A stretch of 64,000 nt of DNA from Nodularia sphaerocarpa UHCC 0038 (lineage in GTDB: Bacteria > Cyanobacteriota > Cyanobacteriia > Cyanobacteriales > Nostocaceae). Location: positions 4,468,356 to 4,532,355 of the forward strand of contig NZ_CP060140.1 in the NCBI RefSeq assembly GCF_022376295.1, written 5' to 3'. Shown here in pieces: positions 32,884 through 42,978 of the stretch. The translations under genes and the position numbers were made by a program. Positions within the stretch are counted from its first letter, which is position 1; each line of letters begins with the position of its first letter. The notes under the pieces were generated by a model. The model had not been told where the DNA came from. It searched no databases and saw only the letters and a list, made by a program, of their open reading frames with translations.

Positions 32884-33822
32884 ATGGATAACCTTAATTT
32901 CTTCTCTGACTACTTAATTGCTAGTCTGCGTTTAGCCGTACCCCTAGTATTTGCAGCCCTTGGGGGAATGTATTCTGAACGGTCAGGAGTCCTAAATATT
33001 GCCCTAGAAGGAATGTTAATTACTGGTGCTTTTACCAGTGCAACGGCTACGTTTTACACGGGTAATCCTTGGCTGGGGATTCTCTGTGCTTTAATTGCTG
33101 GGGGATTAGTCGGTTTACTCCACGCTTTTTTATGCGTAAGTTTATACGTCAATCAATTAGTCTCAGGTTTAGCGATTAATCTGGTGGCTGCTGGGGTAAC
33201 ATCTTTTTTAGCACGGTTAGTATTTCATGGCAGTAGCACTCAAAGATTACCAGGAATTGAGCCTTTAGTCATTCCTGGTTTGGCGAATATACCTCTACTG
33301 GGATCTATATTGTTTCAGCAAAATATTTTCGTATATTTACTGATATTTATAGTTGCTGTCAGTAACTATATTTTAGTTCACACGAGCTTTGGATTGACGT
33401 TACGGGCTGTAGGTGAATATCCCCAAGCTGCGGCGACCACTGGGGTTGCAGTCTCAAAGGTGCGATATTGGGCTGTAATTCTCAGTGGCTGTCTTGCTAG
33501 TTTCGGAGGTGCTTATTTGACTTTGGTACAAATACGATTTTTTACCGAAAATATGAGTGCGGGGAAAGGATTTATTGCGATCGCTGCTTTAATCTTTGGT
33601 AGGTGGCATCCTATAGGTATTACTCTGGCTTGTTTGTTATTTGGCGCGACTGAAGCTTTACAGTTACGAATTCAAGCCCTAGATTATAACATTCCCTATC
33701 AGTTTCTCGCTATGTTACCCTATGCGATCGCTTTATTGGCATTACTGGGATTAGCTGGTAAATCTAGACCCCCCCAGGGCTTAGGTGTTCCTTACTCGCC
33801 AGAAAATCGCCAAGATAGTTAA
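32884..33822 (+). CDS. ABC transporter permease (BMP-type importer, subunit 2)
   Basis: A 312-residue YufQ-like permease with about eight helices: GGMYSERSGVLNIALEGMLI, LRAVGEYPQAAATTGV, ENMSAGKGFIAIAALIFG. ATG 32884 is preferred over the upstream in-frame start at 32863, which falls in the hairpin repeat. Confidence 0.9.
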   Translation: MDNLNFFSDYLIASLRLAVPLVFAALGGMYSERSGVLNIALEGMLITGAFTSATATFYTGNPWLGILCALIAGGLVGLLHAFLCVSLYVNQLVSGLAINLVAAGVTSFLARLVFHGSSTQRLPGIEPLVIPGLANIPLLGSILFQQNIFVYLLIFIVAVSNYILVHTSFGLTLRAVGEYPQAAATTGVAVSKVRYWAVILSGCLASFGGAYLTLVQIRFFTENMSAGKGFIAIAALIFGRWHPIGITLACLLFGATEALQLRIQALDYNIPYQFLAMLPYAIALLALLGLAGKSRPPQGLGVPYSPENRQDS

Positions 33823-33862
33823 GCTGAATATCCTATAATTTGCATACTGTCAGTTACTACAA

Positions 33863-33897
33863 CTCTTGTGGGGTGGGCATCCTGCCCGCCCAGGATG
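33863..33897. repeat. Dispersed GGGTGGGC/GCCCGCCC palindrome
   Basis: CTTGTGGGGTGGGCATCCTG then CCCGCCC: the reverse orientation of the 13820 and 22225 repeats. Confidence 0.75.
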
Positions 33898-33998
33898 TGC
33901 AAATTCAAAGCGGAACAGCTTAACATTACTCACCCCACAGAAACGGAGGCAGTTACTAACCACCTCCTGGTAAATTAAACTTGGGATTTGACAGCAGT

Positions 33999-35978
33999 CT
34001 AGGAACTCAAAGATATAATCAGAAACACTCCCAGGATAATTGATCCACCGCCCAGGATGAATGACCAAAAACGATGGTAACTATTGACAATGGTGCCATT
34101 TTCACTCTGGAGTTGGATCAAATCCATCCAAGGTGCTACACCCCGGCGGAACCAACCCACAGCCCCGACTTGTTCACCAATTAGGCTTTGTACTCGCTTC
34201 ATCCCAAATAAGAAGTTACCGATGGGGCCAAAGCGTGAGGCGTAACGCAGATATAGCATACCGCTACGGTCTTGGAGTTTTAAATCGGAACCAAATTTAT
34301 AACCAGCGTCACCACGACCAATTAGTGAACCTGCGAGTTTTGCGGGTTGTCCCCGTAAAGGACTAGCATAGGGATCTGACATTAAGGTGAGAACGTCGGT
34401 GGCTGGTGCTTGCTTGTAGTTAGGAAACATCACAAAGGCTTTGACGAGTATTCCTAACCCTAAGCCGATGAGTGGCGCACCAAATATTAAACCTGGATTG
34501 GCGGAAGTTGATAATAAAATGAAGCCAATTATTAAGCCTGCGAAGAAACCAATAGTTTCCGCACCATATAGCAGGATGTCTAAGAAGAAGTTACCGTAAA
34601 GCTTATTCTTATTCAGAGTTTTGCCTTCTCCGATAACTCTTCCCATGTCGAACTCGGTTGCTAAACCTAACTGTTCCGCATAGGTACTCAATGCACGAAC
34701 TCGTTTACCTGTCAAGGGGTGAGTAGAATTTAATTCCATCCACCAGCCCCAAGGGTTAAACATATCCCACAAGAAGACGCGCCCAATTTTTTGGGTATCA
34801 GATGCAACTCGATAGGCGGTTCCGGTGGAAGTTGCGGCTTTATGGTCATAAATACCTAATGCACGAGTTCCTTCTATTAACCGACTGGGTTCAGGCGATC
34901 GCGCTCCTTCTTCTAAAATACCGTAGGCAATCTTCACCAAAGCGCGGGATAATCCATTGGGGTTCCCTGTCGTTTCTGCGGCAAAGTGGTCGGCAAAATA
35001 TTCTCTGGTACGGGAAAGGTACAGTAACAAATAAGTGCCGATTATATAAAACACGTAAGCAACGGAAGCAGCAGATTGCAAAGAATTTTGGATGATGTTA
35101 TCGCCACCACGACCCAATCTACTGGCTGTACTGTAAATTAAATAGCAAATCTGCACTAAGGTAGAAGCTACTGTCATCACGGCAAAATCCCAATGGACGA
35201 TGTGTCCTAATTCATGGGCGTAGACGGTAGCAATTTCATCATCATCCAGGTAGGTGAAAAGTCCCTGACTGACTACTAAACGAGCGCTATTAGGTAAGGA
35301 ACCATAGGTAAAAGCGGTGGGATTTTGGTCGTCAATGATTCCCAACCGGGGGGTTTTGAGATTGTTATCCCGGCAGATTTGACGAATGATTTTAGCTGTC
35401 TCTGGGCTGAGGCTTTCCACTTGTGCTAACTCTACCCAGCGAGTTTGGTAAAGCCAGCGTTGGATTAAGTCCATGAACCAGGGAGACAGGAAAAAGGCGG
35501 CGATATTGAAAATTAAGGTAATGGCGATCGCGAAGAATAACCCTTGGAGTGGATTGTCACTACCCAAAATCAATACTAAGTTTAAGCTTAATACCAACAC
35601 CATACCAAACATCAAGGTCATGGTGACAGCAGAAGCTAAAACCAAACTACCGCCCACACCGCCCATCGCTAATTTGACACCAGTAATAGCAGCACGTCCG
35701 GCTTTTTGCGTAGTCTTAGGCTGTTGACTAAAAGATTGGCTGGCTGTTTCCGCCCATTGACGCACCTTGGGGTTTTGACTCGCCATTAACTTTTGACACA
35801 GGGTTTTCGCTTTTTCGATTTGGCCTGCACTTTTATAGGCTTTCATCAGCCACATCTGTGCTGAAAGATAATCAGAGGAATTGTGGTCGACGCAACTACG
35901 GCTGAATTCTTCGAGTAATTCCACCGCTTCCTGATAACGTTTTTGTTGAAAGGCTTCTAATCCAGATTGCAATGACAT
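33999..35978 (-). CDS. M48 family metalloprotease with N-terminal helical repeats
   Basis: A 659-residue membrane protease. Residues 1-85 look like TPR helices. Two membrane segments (~105-165) follow. The zinc site is HELGH in VYAHELGHIVHWD, with a downstream Glu ligand in REYFADHFAAE. More hydrophobic helices and a C-terminal soluble part follow. It resembles HtpX/Ste24-type proteases of membrane quality control, fused to extra domains as in other cyanobacteria. Confidence 0.88.
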   Translation of the reverse strand: MSLQSGLEAFQQKRYQEAVELLEEFSRSCVDHNSSDYLSAQMWLMKAYKSAGQIEKAKTLCQKLMASQNPKVRQWAETASQSFSQQPKTTQKAGRAAITGVKLAMGGVGGSLVLASAVTMTLMFGMVLVLSLNLVLILGSDNPLQGLFFAIAITLIFNIAAFFLSPWFMDLIQRWLYQTRWVELAQVESLSPETAKIIRQICRDNNLKTPRLGIIDDQNPTAFTYGSLPNSARLVVSQGLFTYLDDDEIATVYAHELGHIVHWDFAVMTVASTLVQICYLIYSTASRLGRGGDNIIQNSLQSAASVAYVFYIIGTYLLLYLSRTREYFADHFAAETTGNPNGLSRALVKIAYGILEEGARSPEPSRLIEGTRALGIYDHKAATSTGTAYRVASDTQKIGRVFLWDMFNPWGWWMELNSTHPLTGKRVRALSTYAEQLGLATEFDMGRVIGEGKTLNKNKLYGNFFLDILLYGAETIGFFAGLIIGFILLSTSANPGLIFGAPLIGLGLGILVKAFVMFPNYKQAPATDVLTLMSDPYASPLRGQPAKLAGSLIGRGDAGYKFGSDLKLQDRSGMLYLRYASRFGPIGNFLFGMKRVQSLIGEQVGAVGWFRRGVAPWMDLIQLQSENGTIVNSYHRFWSFILGGGSIILGVFLIISLSS

Positions 35979-36059
35979 AATTATCTCTTTCGCAAAGGAG
36001 TAGTATTTTATTCATGAATACTCAATAGATCCAACCTTCGTCATCAGAATTACGGAAAA

Positions 36060-36260
36060 TCAACAAGTATAATATGGAGAACCTCACCCCCAGCCCCTCT
36101 GGTTGCTAAGGAACTACCGTGTACAGCAATCAGCACAGACCCTGAATTTACCCCCCTTAATCCCCCCTTGGAAAGGGGGGAAAATCCGGTTCTCCCCCTT
36201 TCCCTACGCCGAAGGCGCATCCCCGAAGGGGTTTAGGGGGAGTTAGAGGGGGTGAAGTTC
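36060..36260. repeat. GC-rich inverted repeats upstream of proA
   Basis: CTCACCCCCAGCCCCTCT, then CCCCCCTTGGAAAGGGGGG (a strong hairpin), CCCCTTTCCCTACGCCGAAG, and GGGGTTTAGGGGGAGTTAGA. A composite of dispersed repeats; no coding potential seen. The hairpins could insulate proA. Confidence 0.7.
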
Positions 36261-36300
36261 CTAAGATTGATAGGATGGAAGAAAAGCTAAGTTTTGTGAT

Positions 36301-37608
36301 ATGACTATGATTCAAGATACTTCTGGTTTAATTGCGATCGCTCAAAAAACCCGCGCCTCTGCTAGTAAATTGGCACTTCTGGACAGTGAAGGGAAAAATC
36401 AAGCCTTAGAAGCGATCGCTCAAGCTTTGGAATTAGCAAAAGACGAGATAATACAGGCAAATATGGCTGATTGTCAAGCCGCATCTGCTGAAGGTATTGC
36501 CAAACCACTGTATAAACGGTTGCAATTAGATGAACATAAATTAAGAGATGCGATCACTGGAGTGCGAGATGTGGCTAAATTAGCAGATCCAGTGGGACAG
36601 GTGCAGATTCACCGCGAACTGGATACAGGTTTAGTTCTCAAGCGCATAACTTGTCCTTTGGGTGTGTTGGGAATTATTTTTGAAGCCCGTCCAGAAGCAG
36701 CGATTCAAATTGTTTCCCTGGCGATTAAATCAGGTAACGGTGTAATTCTCAAAGGTGGAAAAGAAGCGATTCGTTCTTGTGAAGCCATAGTTAAAGCCAT
36801 TAAACAAGGATTATCTCAAACTGCGGTTAACTCAGATGCAGTGCAGTTATTAACAACGAGATCAGAAACTTTAGAACTTTTAAATTTAGATAAATATGTA
36901 GACTTAATTATTCCCAGAGGTTCCAATTCCTTTGTGCAGTTTGTCCAGGATAATACTCGCATTCCCGTATTAGGACACGCCGAGGGAATCTGTCATCTAT
37001 ATATAGATCAAGCTGCTGATATTGCCAAAGCTATTAAAGTTACAGTTGATGCTAAAATTCAATACGCTGCTGCTTGTAATGCCATAGAAACTTTATTAAT
37101 TCACCAATCAATAGCCGCAGACATTTTACCAAAAATTGCCGAAGCTTTGGAAAAAGTTGATGTAGAATTAAAAGGTGATCAACGTACCTTAGAGATATTA
37201 CCAAATATTGCCAAAGCCACAGATACAGACTGGGAAACAGAATACAGTGATTTTATTTTAGCGATTAAAATAGTAGACTCAATAGAAGATGCGATCGCTC
37301 ACATTAACGAATATGGTTCCCGTCATACAGAAGCCATCATCACAGAAGACTTAGCAGCAGTAGAAACCTTCTTTGGACTCGTGAATGCAGCCGGAGTATT
37401 TCATAATTGTTCTACCCGATTTGCTGATGGTTTCCGCTACGGATTTGGGGCAGAAGTAGGAATAAGCACCCAACAAATGCCGCCCCGTGGTCCAGTCGGC
37501 TTAGAAGGATTAATCACCTACAAATATCAAATGACTGGTAACGGTCATATTGTCGCCACATACACCGGAGAAAACGCCCAATCATTTACACATCAAGATT
37601 TAGGATAA
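36301..37608 (+). CDS. proA: Glutamate-5-semialdehyde dehydrogenase (gamma-glutamyl phosphate reductase)
   Basis: A 435-residue ProA: GVLGIIFEARPEAAIQIVSL, SGNGVILKGGKEA, IIPRGSNSFVQFV, HAEGICHLYID, catalytic Cys in YAAACNAIETLL, STRFADGFRYGFGAEVGIST. It makes glutamate semialdehyde for proline synthesis using NADPH. Usual length; proB is not in this window. Confidence 0.97.
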   Translation: MTMIQDTSGLIAIAQKTRASASKLALLDSEGKNQALEAIAQALELAKDEIIQANMADCQAASAEGIAKPLYKRLQLDEHKLRDAITGVRDVAKLADPVGQVQIHRELDTGLVLKRITCPLGVLGIIFEARPEAAIQIVSLAIKSGNGVILKGGKEAIRSCEAIVKAIKQGLSQTAVNSDAVQLLTTRSETLELLNLDKYVDLIIPRGSNSFVQFVQDNTRIPVLGHAEGICHLYIDQAADIAKAIKVTVDAKIQYAAACNAIETLLIHQSIAADILPKIAEALEKVDVELKGDQRTLEILPNIAKATDTDWETEYSDFILAIKIVDSIEDAIAHINEYGSRHTEAIITEDLAAVETFFGLVNAAGVFHNCSTRFADGFRYGFGAEVGISTQQMPPRGPVGLEGLITYKYQMTGNGHIVATYTGENAQSFTHQDLG

Positions 37609-37745
37609 AAACACAGAGAAAAGCGTATAATTACACAGATGCACAGATTAATCTATATTCATCTGTGTGCATCTGTGTGCATCTGTGGTTAATTATTCTT
37701 CCATCAGCTATTCAACAGCAAAACGCCATAAATGTCAAAATTTAG

Positions 37746-38645
37746 ATGATTGTGGAAAAACAAAATTGGTTACAAGTGGCTTTACAAATCAAAGGTTCAG
37801 TAATTCCAGCAATTTTTCCCCGACTAATTTTGTGCAGTGGATTAGGATTTATCGTATCTGTAATTCACTACTACGGCTATGACTTACCACAGCAAATTTT
37901 TAGTAGTGTAATTAATAATGTAGCCTACAACCTTGTCTTAGGCTTATTAATGGTATTTCGCACAAATACCGCATATAGTAGATATTGGGAAGGTAGGCAA
38001 ATCTGGGGAACAATAGTTATTAATAGTTTAAACTTAGGTAGAAAAATTAGGCTATTAGTTTTAGAAAAAGAACCCATTGATGGAGACAACAAAACAGCAG
38101 CCGTAAAATTATTAAGTGCCTTTTCCATCGCCACGAAATTACAACTACGACGCTTACCCGTCAATAGCGAATTAGAAACCTTACTGACACCAGCACAATA
38201 TTTAGAAATCAAAGATGCAAAAAGCCCACCCTTAAGAATTGCCTTATGGATTGGCGATTATCTCAAACAGCAGCAAAACCAAAATCGCCTCACAATATTT
38301 GAACTAATAGCCATGAATACCGCATTAGATAAAATGGTAGAAGGATTCATCGGTTGTGAACGAATTTTAACAACACCAGTCCCCTTAGCATATACAATAT
38401 ATCTCAAGAGAGTTTTATTAATATATTGTCTAATATTACCCTTACAACTTGTATATAACCTAAATTGGTGGACAGCGCCAATCGTCGCAGTCATCAGTTT
38501 TATTTTGCTAGGCGTAGAAGAAATTGCCAATCAAATAGAAAACCCCTTTGGACTCGAACCCAACGACTTACCAGTAGATCAAATTTGCACCAAACTCGTC
38601 ACAAACCTAGAAGACTTAATGAGTGCAGATTTAAAATTTAAATAA
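37746..38645 (+). CDS. Bestrophin family channel protein
   Basis: A 299-residue YneE/bestrophin-like membrane protein. RTNTAYSRYWEGRQIWGTIV is the typical motif; further blocks are PLAYTIYLKRVLLIYCLILPLQ and LLGVEEIANQIENPFGLEPNDLP. Homologues form pentameric anion channels, and algal relatives carry bicarbonate in thylakoids. The ion used here is not known. Confidence 0.88.
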   Translation: MIVEKQNWLQVALQIKGSVIPAIFPRLILCSGLGFIVSVIHYYGYDLPQQIFSSVINNVAYNLVLGLLMVFRTNTAYSRYWEGRQIWGTIVINSLNLGRKIRLLVLEKEPIDGDNKTAAVKLLSAFSIATKLQLRRLPVNSELETLLTPAQYLEIKDAKSPPLRIALWIGDYLKQQQNQNRLTIFELIAMNTALDKMVEGFIGCERILTTPVPLAYTIYLKRVLLIYCLILPLQLVYNLNWWTAPIVAVISFILLGVEEIANQIENPFGLEPNDLPVDQICTKLVTNLEDLMSADLKFK

Positions 38646-38695
38646 TCCCTCAAACCATCTCCTTTCCTCTGGGCGTACTTGGCGACTTGGTGGTT

Positions 38696-38845
38696 ATATC
38701 ATGTCCGCTTGATTACTTATTAAAACCTAAGAACCCCACCCCGCCAAAGCTACGCTTTGTCTCCCCTCAGACTCTGCACCGGAGGGGATTAAGGGGTGGG
38801 GTGCAATGACTGTGGGAATCATAACTAATTATGCGGACATGATAT
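38696..38845. mobile_element. ~150-bp MITE, TATCATGTCCGC family, copy 2
   Basis: Same ends as the copy at 19352; the centre differs (CAGACTCTGCACCGG instead of the GCCGGCGGGG core). It lies just upstream of aroC and produces a false N-terminal extension of the aroC frame. Confidence 0.85.
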
Positions 38846-38931
38846 TAGTTGTCAAAACCGAAAAACTTATCATTTTATTACGTGATAACATTCGGTACAA
38901 TACAAAAGCCTCACTCTTTTTCCTCAACAAC

Positions 38932-40020
38932 ATGGGTAACACATTCGGGCATTTATTTCGCATTACTACATTTGGCGAGTCCCACGGCGGCGGTGTGGGG
39001 GTTATAATTGATGGCTGTCCTCCACAACTGGAAATTACAGCCGAAGAAATTCAAGTAGAATTAGACAGAAGACGACCGGGACAAAGCAAAATTACCACAC
39101 CCCGCAAAGAAGCTGACACTTGCGAAATCCTGTCTGGAGTATTTGCAGGGAAAACCTTGGGAACACCCATAGCCATTATGGTGCGGAACAAAGACACCCG
39201 TCCCCAAGACTACGACGAGATGGCACAAACATATCGCCCATCCCACGCCGATGCTACCTATGATGCTAAATATGGCATTCGTAATTGGCAAGGTGGCGGC
39301 AGATCGTCAGCCCGTGAGACAATTGGTAGAGTTGCAGCTGGTGCGATCGCTAAAAAAATTCTCCGTCAAGTTGCTAATATTGAAATTATCGGTTACGTTA
39401 AGCGCATCAAGGATTTAGAAGGCGTAATAGATCCCAATACCGTCACCTTAGAACAAGTCGAAAGCAATATTGTACGCTGTCCCGATGCAGAATGCTGCGA
39501 TCGCATGATTGAATTAATCGAACAAATAGGTAGAGAAGGTAATTCCATCGGCGGTGTAGTGGAATGTGTAGCCCGGAATGTACCCAAAGGTTTAGGCGAA
39601 CCAGTATTTGATAAATTAGAAGCAGATATTGCCAAAGGTGTGATGTCTCTCCCCGCTAGCAAAGGCTTTGAAATTGGTTCAGGTTTTGCCGGGACATTAT
39701 TAACAGGAATTGAACATAACGACGAATTTTATATTGATGAAAACGGAGAAATTCGCACCGTCACCAACCGTTCTGGAGGCATTCAAGGGGGAATTTCCAA
39801 CGGCGAAAATATTGTTTTGCGAGTTGCATTTAAACCCACAGCCACCATTAGAAAAGAGCAAAAAACAGTTACTAAAGAAGGGGAAGAAACAGTATTAGCA
39901 GCCAAAGGAAGACATGATCCTTGTGTTTTACCCCGTGCAGTTCCAATGGTTGAAGCGATGGTAGCATTAGTATTGTGTGACCATTTATTACGCCATCATG
40001 GGCAGTGTCAGGTGTTGTAA
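38932..40020 (+). CDS. aroC: Chorismate synthase
   Basis: A 362-residue enzyme beginning MGNTFGHLFRITTFGESHG, the family start signature. RRPGQSKITTPRKE, ARETIGRVAAGAIAKK and FAGTLLTGIEHNDEF also fit. It converts EPSP to chorismate using reduced FMN. The frame is open to 38806, but that part lies in a MITE, so ATG 38932 is the true start. Confidence 0.97.
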   Translation: MGNTFGHLFRITTFGESHGGGVGVIIDGCPPQLEITAEEIQVELDRRRPGQSKITTPRKEADTCEILSGVFAGKTLGTPIAIMVRNKDTRPQDYDEMAQTYRPSHADATYDAKYGIRNWQGGGRSSARETIGRVAAGAIAKKILRQVANIEIIGYVKRIKDLEGVIDPNTVTLEQVESNIVRCPDAECCDRMIELIEQIGREGNSIGGVVECVARNVPKGLGEPVFDKLEADIAKGVMSLPASKGFEIGSGFAGTLLTGIEHNDEFYIDENGEIRTVTNRSGGIQGGISNGENIVLRVAFKPTATIRKEQKTVTKEGEETVLAAKGRHDPCVLPRAVPMVEAMVALVLCDHLLRHHGQCQVL

Positions 40021-40034
40021 TTCATAATTTGAGG

Positions 40035-40475
40035 ATGAGTAAAGAAACTGGTTATGAGCAAGATTTTCTGCTGTGGACGCAACAACAAGCCGAGTTGTTG
40101 AAAAACGGACATTGGGCTGAGTTAGATATTGAAAACTTGGTAGAGGAAATCGAGGCTTTGGGGCGCAGCGAACAGAAAGAACTCGGCAGCTATTTACAGG
40201 TGCTGTTAATGCACTTGCTCAAATGCCAGTATCAGCCAGAATGCCGAACCAAAAGCTGGGAGAATACCCTTTCTAACTGCCGAAATCAAATTCAAGATTG
40301 CTTAGAAGATACTCCCAGTTTGCAGCGTTATCTTCAAGATTCAGTGTGGAGAGAAAAATACTATCGTCGTGCTTGTCGAGATGCAGCGAAAGAAACTCAA
40401 AAGTCAGCAGAAACTTTTCCGGCTGAATGTCCGTTTACAATTGAGAAAATTCTTGACCCCAGTTTCTTAGCTTAA
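40035..40475 (+). CDS. DUF29 family protein
   Basis: A 146-residue protein with the DUF29 pattern: YEQDFLLWTQQQAELLKNG, LDIENLVEEIEALGRSEQ and LQVLLMHLLKCQYQP. Cytosolic, helical, unknown function; widely multiplied in cyanobacteria. The start nearly abuts the aroC stop. Confidence 0.85.
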   Translation: MSKETGYEQDFLLWTQQQAELLKNGHWAELDIENLVEEIEALGRSEQKELGSYLQVLLMHLLKCQYQPECRTKSWENTLSNCRNQIQDCLEDTPSLQRYLQDSVWREKYYRRACRDAAKETQKSAETFPAECPFTIEKILDPSFLA

Positions 40476-40496
40476 ATATATGATATGTCAAAATTT

Positions 40497-40607
40497 GGCG
40501 TTGCTGAATTAAGATATGAAGTTACCTCACGCAGAGGCGCAGAGTCGCAGAGAAGAAGAGTTGAGGAGATGTATTTTTGGAATTTCATATTCAAATTCAG
40601 CAACGCC
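40497..40607. mobile_element. 111-bp MITE, GGCGTTGCTGA family, copy D
   Basis: Ends GGCGTTGCTGAATTAAGATA and (reverse) GGCGTTGCTGAATTTGAATA. The core CGCAGAGGCGCAGAGTCGC matches copy C. CAAAATTT flanks both ends: an 8-bp target duplication. Confidence 0.88.
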
Positions 40608-40855
40608 CAAAATTTATATGGGGATTCTGTTATTCAATATCCTTCTTTTGGAGTTATGAATAATAATTTTAGCATGGATTATATTACTTCTAGTTCTAAT
40701 TTATTTGTAAAAATTGTGAATTTTCTCTTATTTCTCTTTCCCTTGGCGCTCTACAGCCCTTGCGGGCATCGCTGCGCGCGGGCGACTTGGCGGTTCGTTT
40801 AAAAACTAATTTTTAAAACTCAGATATAATTCCTATATATTACAAACTAACATAT

Positions 40856-41110
40856 ATGGAATTTATCACAATTTTAGGATTATGTGCAGCCACATTAACA
40901 ACTAGCGCCTTCTTACCCCAAATGTGGAAAACATGGCAAAGCAAATCAGCAAAAGACGTATCTTACCTGATGCTGATTACATTTATAAGTGGTCTTTTTT
41001 TATGGTTAATATATGGAATTTATCTAAAATCGTTACCGATTATTCTGGCTAACAGCTTCACCTTATTTTTCAACTTCATAATTCTATGGCTTAAAATTAA
41101 ATATAGATAA
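40856..41110 (+). CDS. SemiSWEET-type sugar transporter (PQ-loop)
   Basis: An 84-residue three-helix protein with the PQ motif in AFLPQMWKTWQSKSAKDVS. SemiSWEETs act as dimers to carry sugars down their gradient across the membrane. The length and helix spacing fit the family. Confidence 0.9.
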   Translation: MEFITILGLCAATLTTSAFLPQMWKTWQSKSAKDVSYLMLITFISGLFLWLIYGIYLKSLPIILANSFTLFFNFIILWLKIKYR

Positions 41111-41131
41111 ACTTGCTCCTAATAAATACCT

Positions 41132-42787
41132 GTGACATCATCTTTATTTGCCTCTGAACGCCTTCTATTTACCCCCACAACCCCCAACACCGATGCTATC
41201 CCGCTAATTTTCGCCTTTCCCAACGAGTACACAGTGGGTATTACCAGCCTCGGCTATCAGGTGGTTTGGGCAACTTTAGCCATGCGTGAAGATGTGCAGG
41301 TGAGTCGCTTATTTACCGATATTCAGGAACAACTACCGAGAAACCCGGAAATTGTGGGATTTTCCATCTCCTGGGAACTCGATTATGTGAATATTTTAAA
41401 TTTACTCGAATCTTTAGATATTCCCATCAGGGCTACTTCCCGTAATGATTCCCATCCGATAATTTTTGGTGGTGGTCCTGTTCTCACTGCTAACCCAGAA
41501 CCTTTTGCCGACTTTTTTGACATCATTTTACTCGGTGACGGGGAAAATCTGCTGCCTAATTTCATTGAGACGTACAAAGAAGTCAGAAACGCTTCTAGAG
41601 AAATTCAACTCAAAGCACTGGCGCAAGTACCAGGAATTTATGTTCCTAGTTTGTATGCGGTGGAATATCACGCCAAAGATGGTGAGTTAAAGTCAATTAA
41701 GCCAATTTTCCCAGAAGTTCCCGCAGTGGTGCAGAAGCAGACTTACCGAGGGAATACTTTATCTACATCTACTGTGGTGACAGAAAAAGCCGCATGGGAA
41801 AATATTTATATGGTGGAAGTGGTGCGGAGTTGTCCCGAAATGTGCCGCTTTTGTATGGCGAGTTATCTGACTTTACCTTTTAGAACCGCCAGCTTGGAAG
41901 AGTCGTTAATTCCCGCTATTGAAAAAGGGTTAGCTGTGACAAACCGCTTGGGGTTATTGGGGGCTTCTGTGACTCAACATCCAGAGTTTGAAGCGTTGCT
42001 AGATTATATCAGTCAGCCCAAATATGATGATGTCCGTTTGAGTATTGCCTCAGTACGAACCAACACGGTAACGGTGCAACTTGCCGAAACTTTGGCGAAA
42101 CGAGACACGCGATCGCTTACAATTGCAGTAGAGAGTGGTTCTGAAAAACTCCGCCAAATCGTCAACAAAAAGCTGCATAATGATGAAATCATCCAAGCTG
42201 CCATCAATGCCAAGGCTGGAGGATTAAAAGCCTTGAAACTCTACGGTATGGCAGGTATCCCCGGTGAAGAACCAGAAGATTTAGAGCAAACTGTGGCGAT
42301 GATGCGGAATATTAAAAAAGCCGCCCCAGGATTGCGGTTAACCTTTGGATGTAGTACATTTGTTCCCAAGGCACACACGCCATTTCAATGGTTTGGGGTA
42401 AATCGGCAAGCAGAAAAGCGGTTACAGATGCTGCAAAAACAGCTAAAACCCCAGGGGATAGAATTTCGTCCAGAAAGCTATAATTGGTCAATTATACAGG
42501 CTTTGATATCGAGAGGCGATCGCCGACTGTCCCAACTTCTAGAATTAACCCGTGAATTTGGTGATTCTTTAGGTAGCTACAAACGCGCCTTTAAACAACT
42601 CAAAGGACAAATTCCCGATTTAGAGTTTTACGTCCACAGCAACTGGTCAACAGAGCAAATCTTACCTTGGAATCACTTGCAAGGGCCGCTACCACAGTCT
42701 ACACTACGGAAGCACTTGGCTGAAGCTACCAGTCATTTCAACTCAACCCCCAAAGAACTACAGCCATTAAATGCAAAATACTGCTGA
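41132..42787 (+). CDS. Radical SAM protein with B12-binding-like N-terminal domain
   Basis: A 551-residue protein with a GTG start. The N-terminal ~190 residues form a cobalamin-binding-like Rossmann domain (EIVGFSISWELDYVNIL, FGGGPVLTANPEP, ILLGDGE). The radical SAM core has the cluster motif CPEMCRFC (three Cys), then VESGSEKLRQIVNKKL and GMAGIPGEE. It matches the uncharacterised B12/rSAM family (TIGR03960-like). The substrate is unknown. Confidence 0.87.
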   Translation: MTSSLFASERLLFTPTTPNTDAIPLIFAFPNEYTVGITSLGYQVVWATLAMREDVQVSRLFTDIQEQLPRNPEIVGFSISWELDYVNILNLLESLDIPIRATSRNDSHPIIFGGGPVLTANPEPFADFFDIILLGDGENLLPNFIETYKEVRNASREIQLKALAQVPGIYVPSLYAVEYHAKDGELKSIKPIFPEVPAVVQKQTYRGNTLSTSTVVTEKAAWENIYMVEVVRSCPEMCRFCMASYLTLPFRTASLEESLIPAIEKGLAVTNRLGLLGASVTQHPEFEALLDYISQPKYDDVRLSIASVRTNTVTVQLAETLAKRDTRSLTIAVESGSEKLRQIVNKKLHNDEIIQAAINAKAGGLKALKLYGMAGIPGEEPEDLEQTVAMMRNIKKAAPGLRLTFGCSTFVPKAHTPFQWFGVNRQAEKRLQMLQKQLKPQGIEFRPESYNWSIIQALISRGDRRLSQLLELTREFGDSLGSYKRAFKQLKGQIPDLEFYVHSNWSTEQILPWNHLQGPLPQSTLRKHLAEATSHFNSTPKELQPLNAKYC

Positions 42788-42959
42788 GTACTACTGCGCT
42801 TATTGCGGCGAACCAAACTTAACTTTTATCGATTTGAGTGCAGGCTCACAACAATCTTATGTAGAAGACTGTCAAGTTTGCTGTAACCCGAATATTTTGT
42901 ATGTTCAAATTGATGAAGATACCCTAGATATAGAGATTTCAACTGACTGCGAAAGCTAA
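42771..42959 (+). CDS. CPXCG-motif cysteine-rich protein
   Basis: A 62-residue protein with CAYCGEPN and CQVCCNPN, fitting the small CPXCG zinc-binding family. It overlaps the end of the radical SAM gene by 17 bases in another frame, which suggests translational coupling. Confidence 0.85.
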   Translation: MQNTAEYYCAYCGEPNLTFIDLSAGSQQSYVEDCQVCCNPNILYVQIDEDTLDIEISTDCES

Positions 42960-42978
42960 ATTTACGTTTTTTCTTTCC

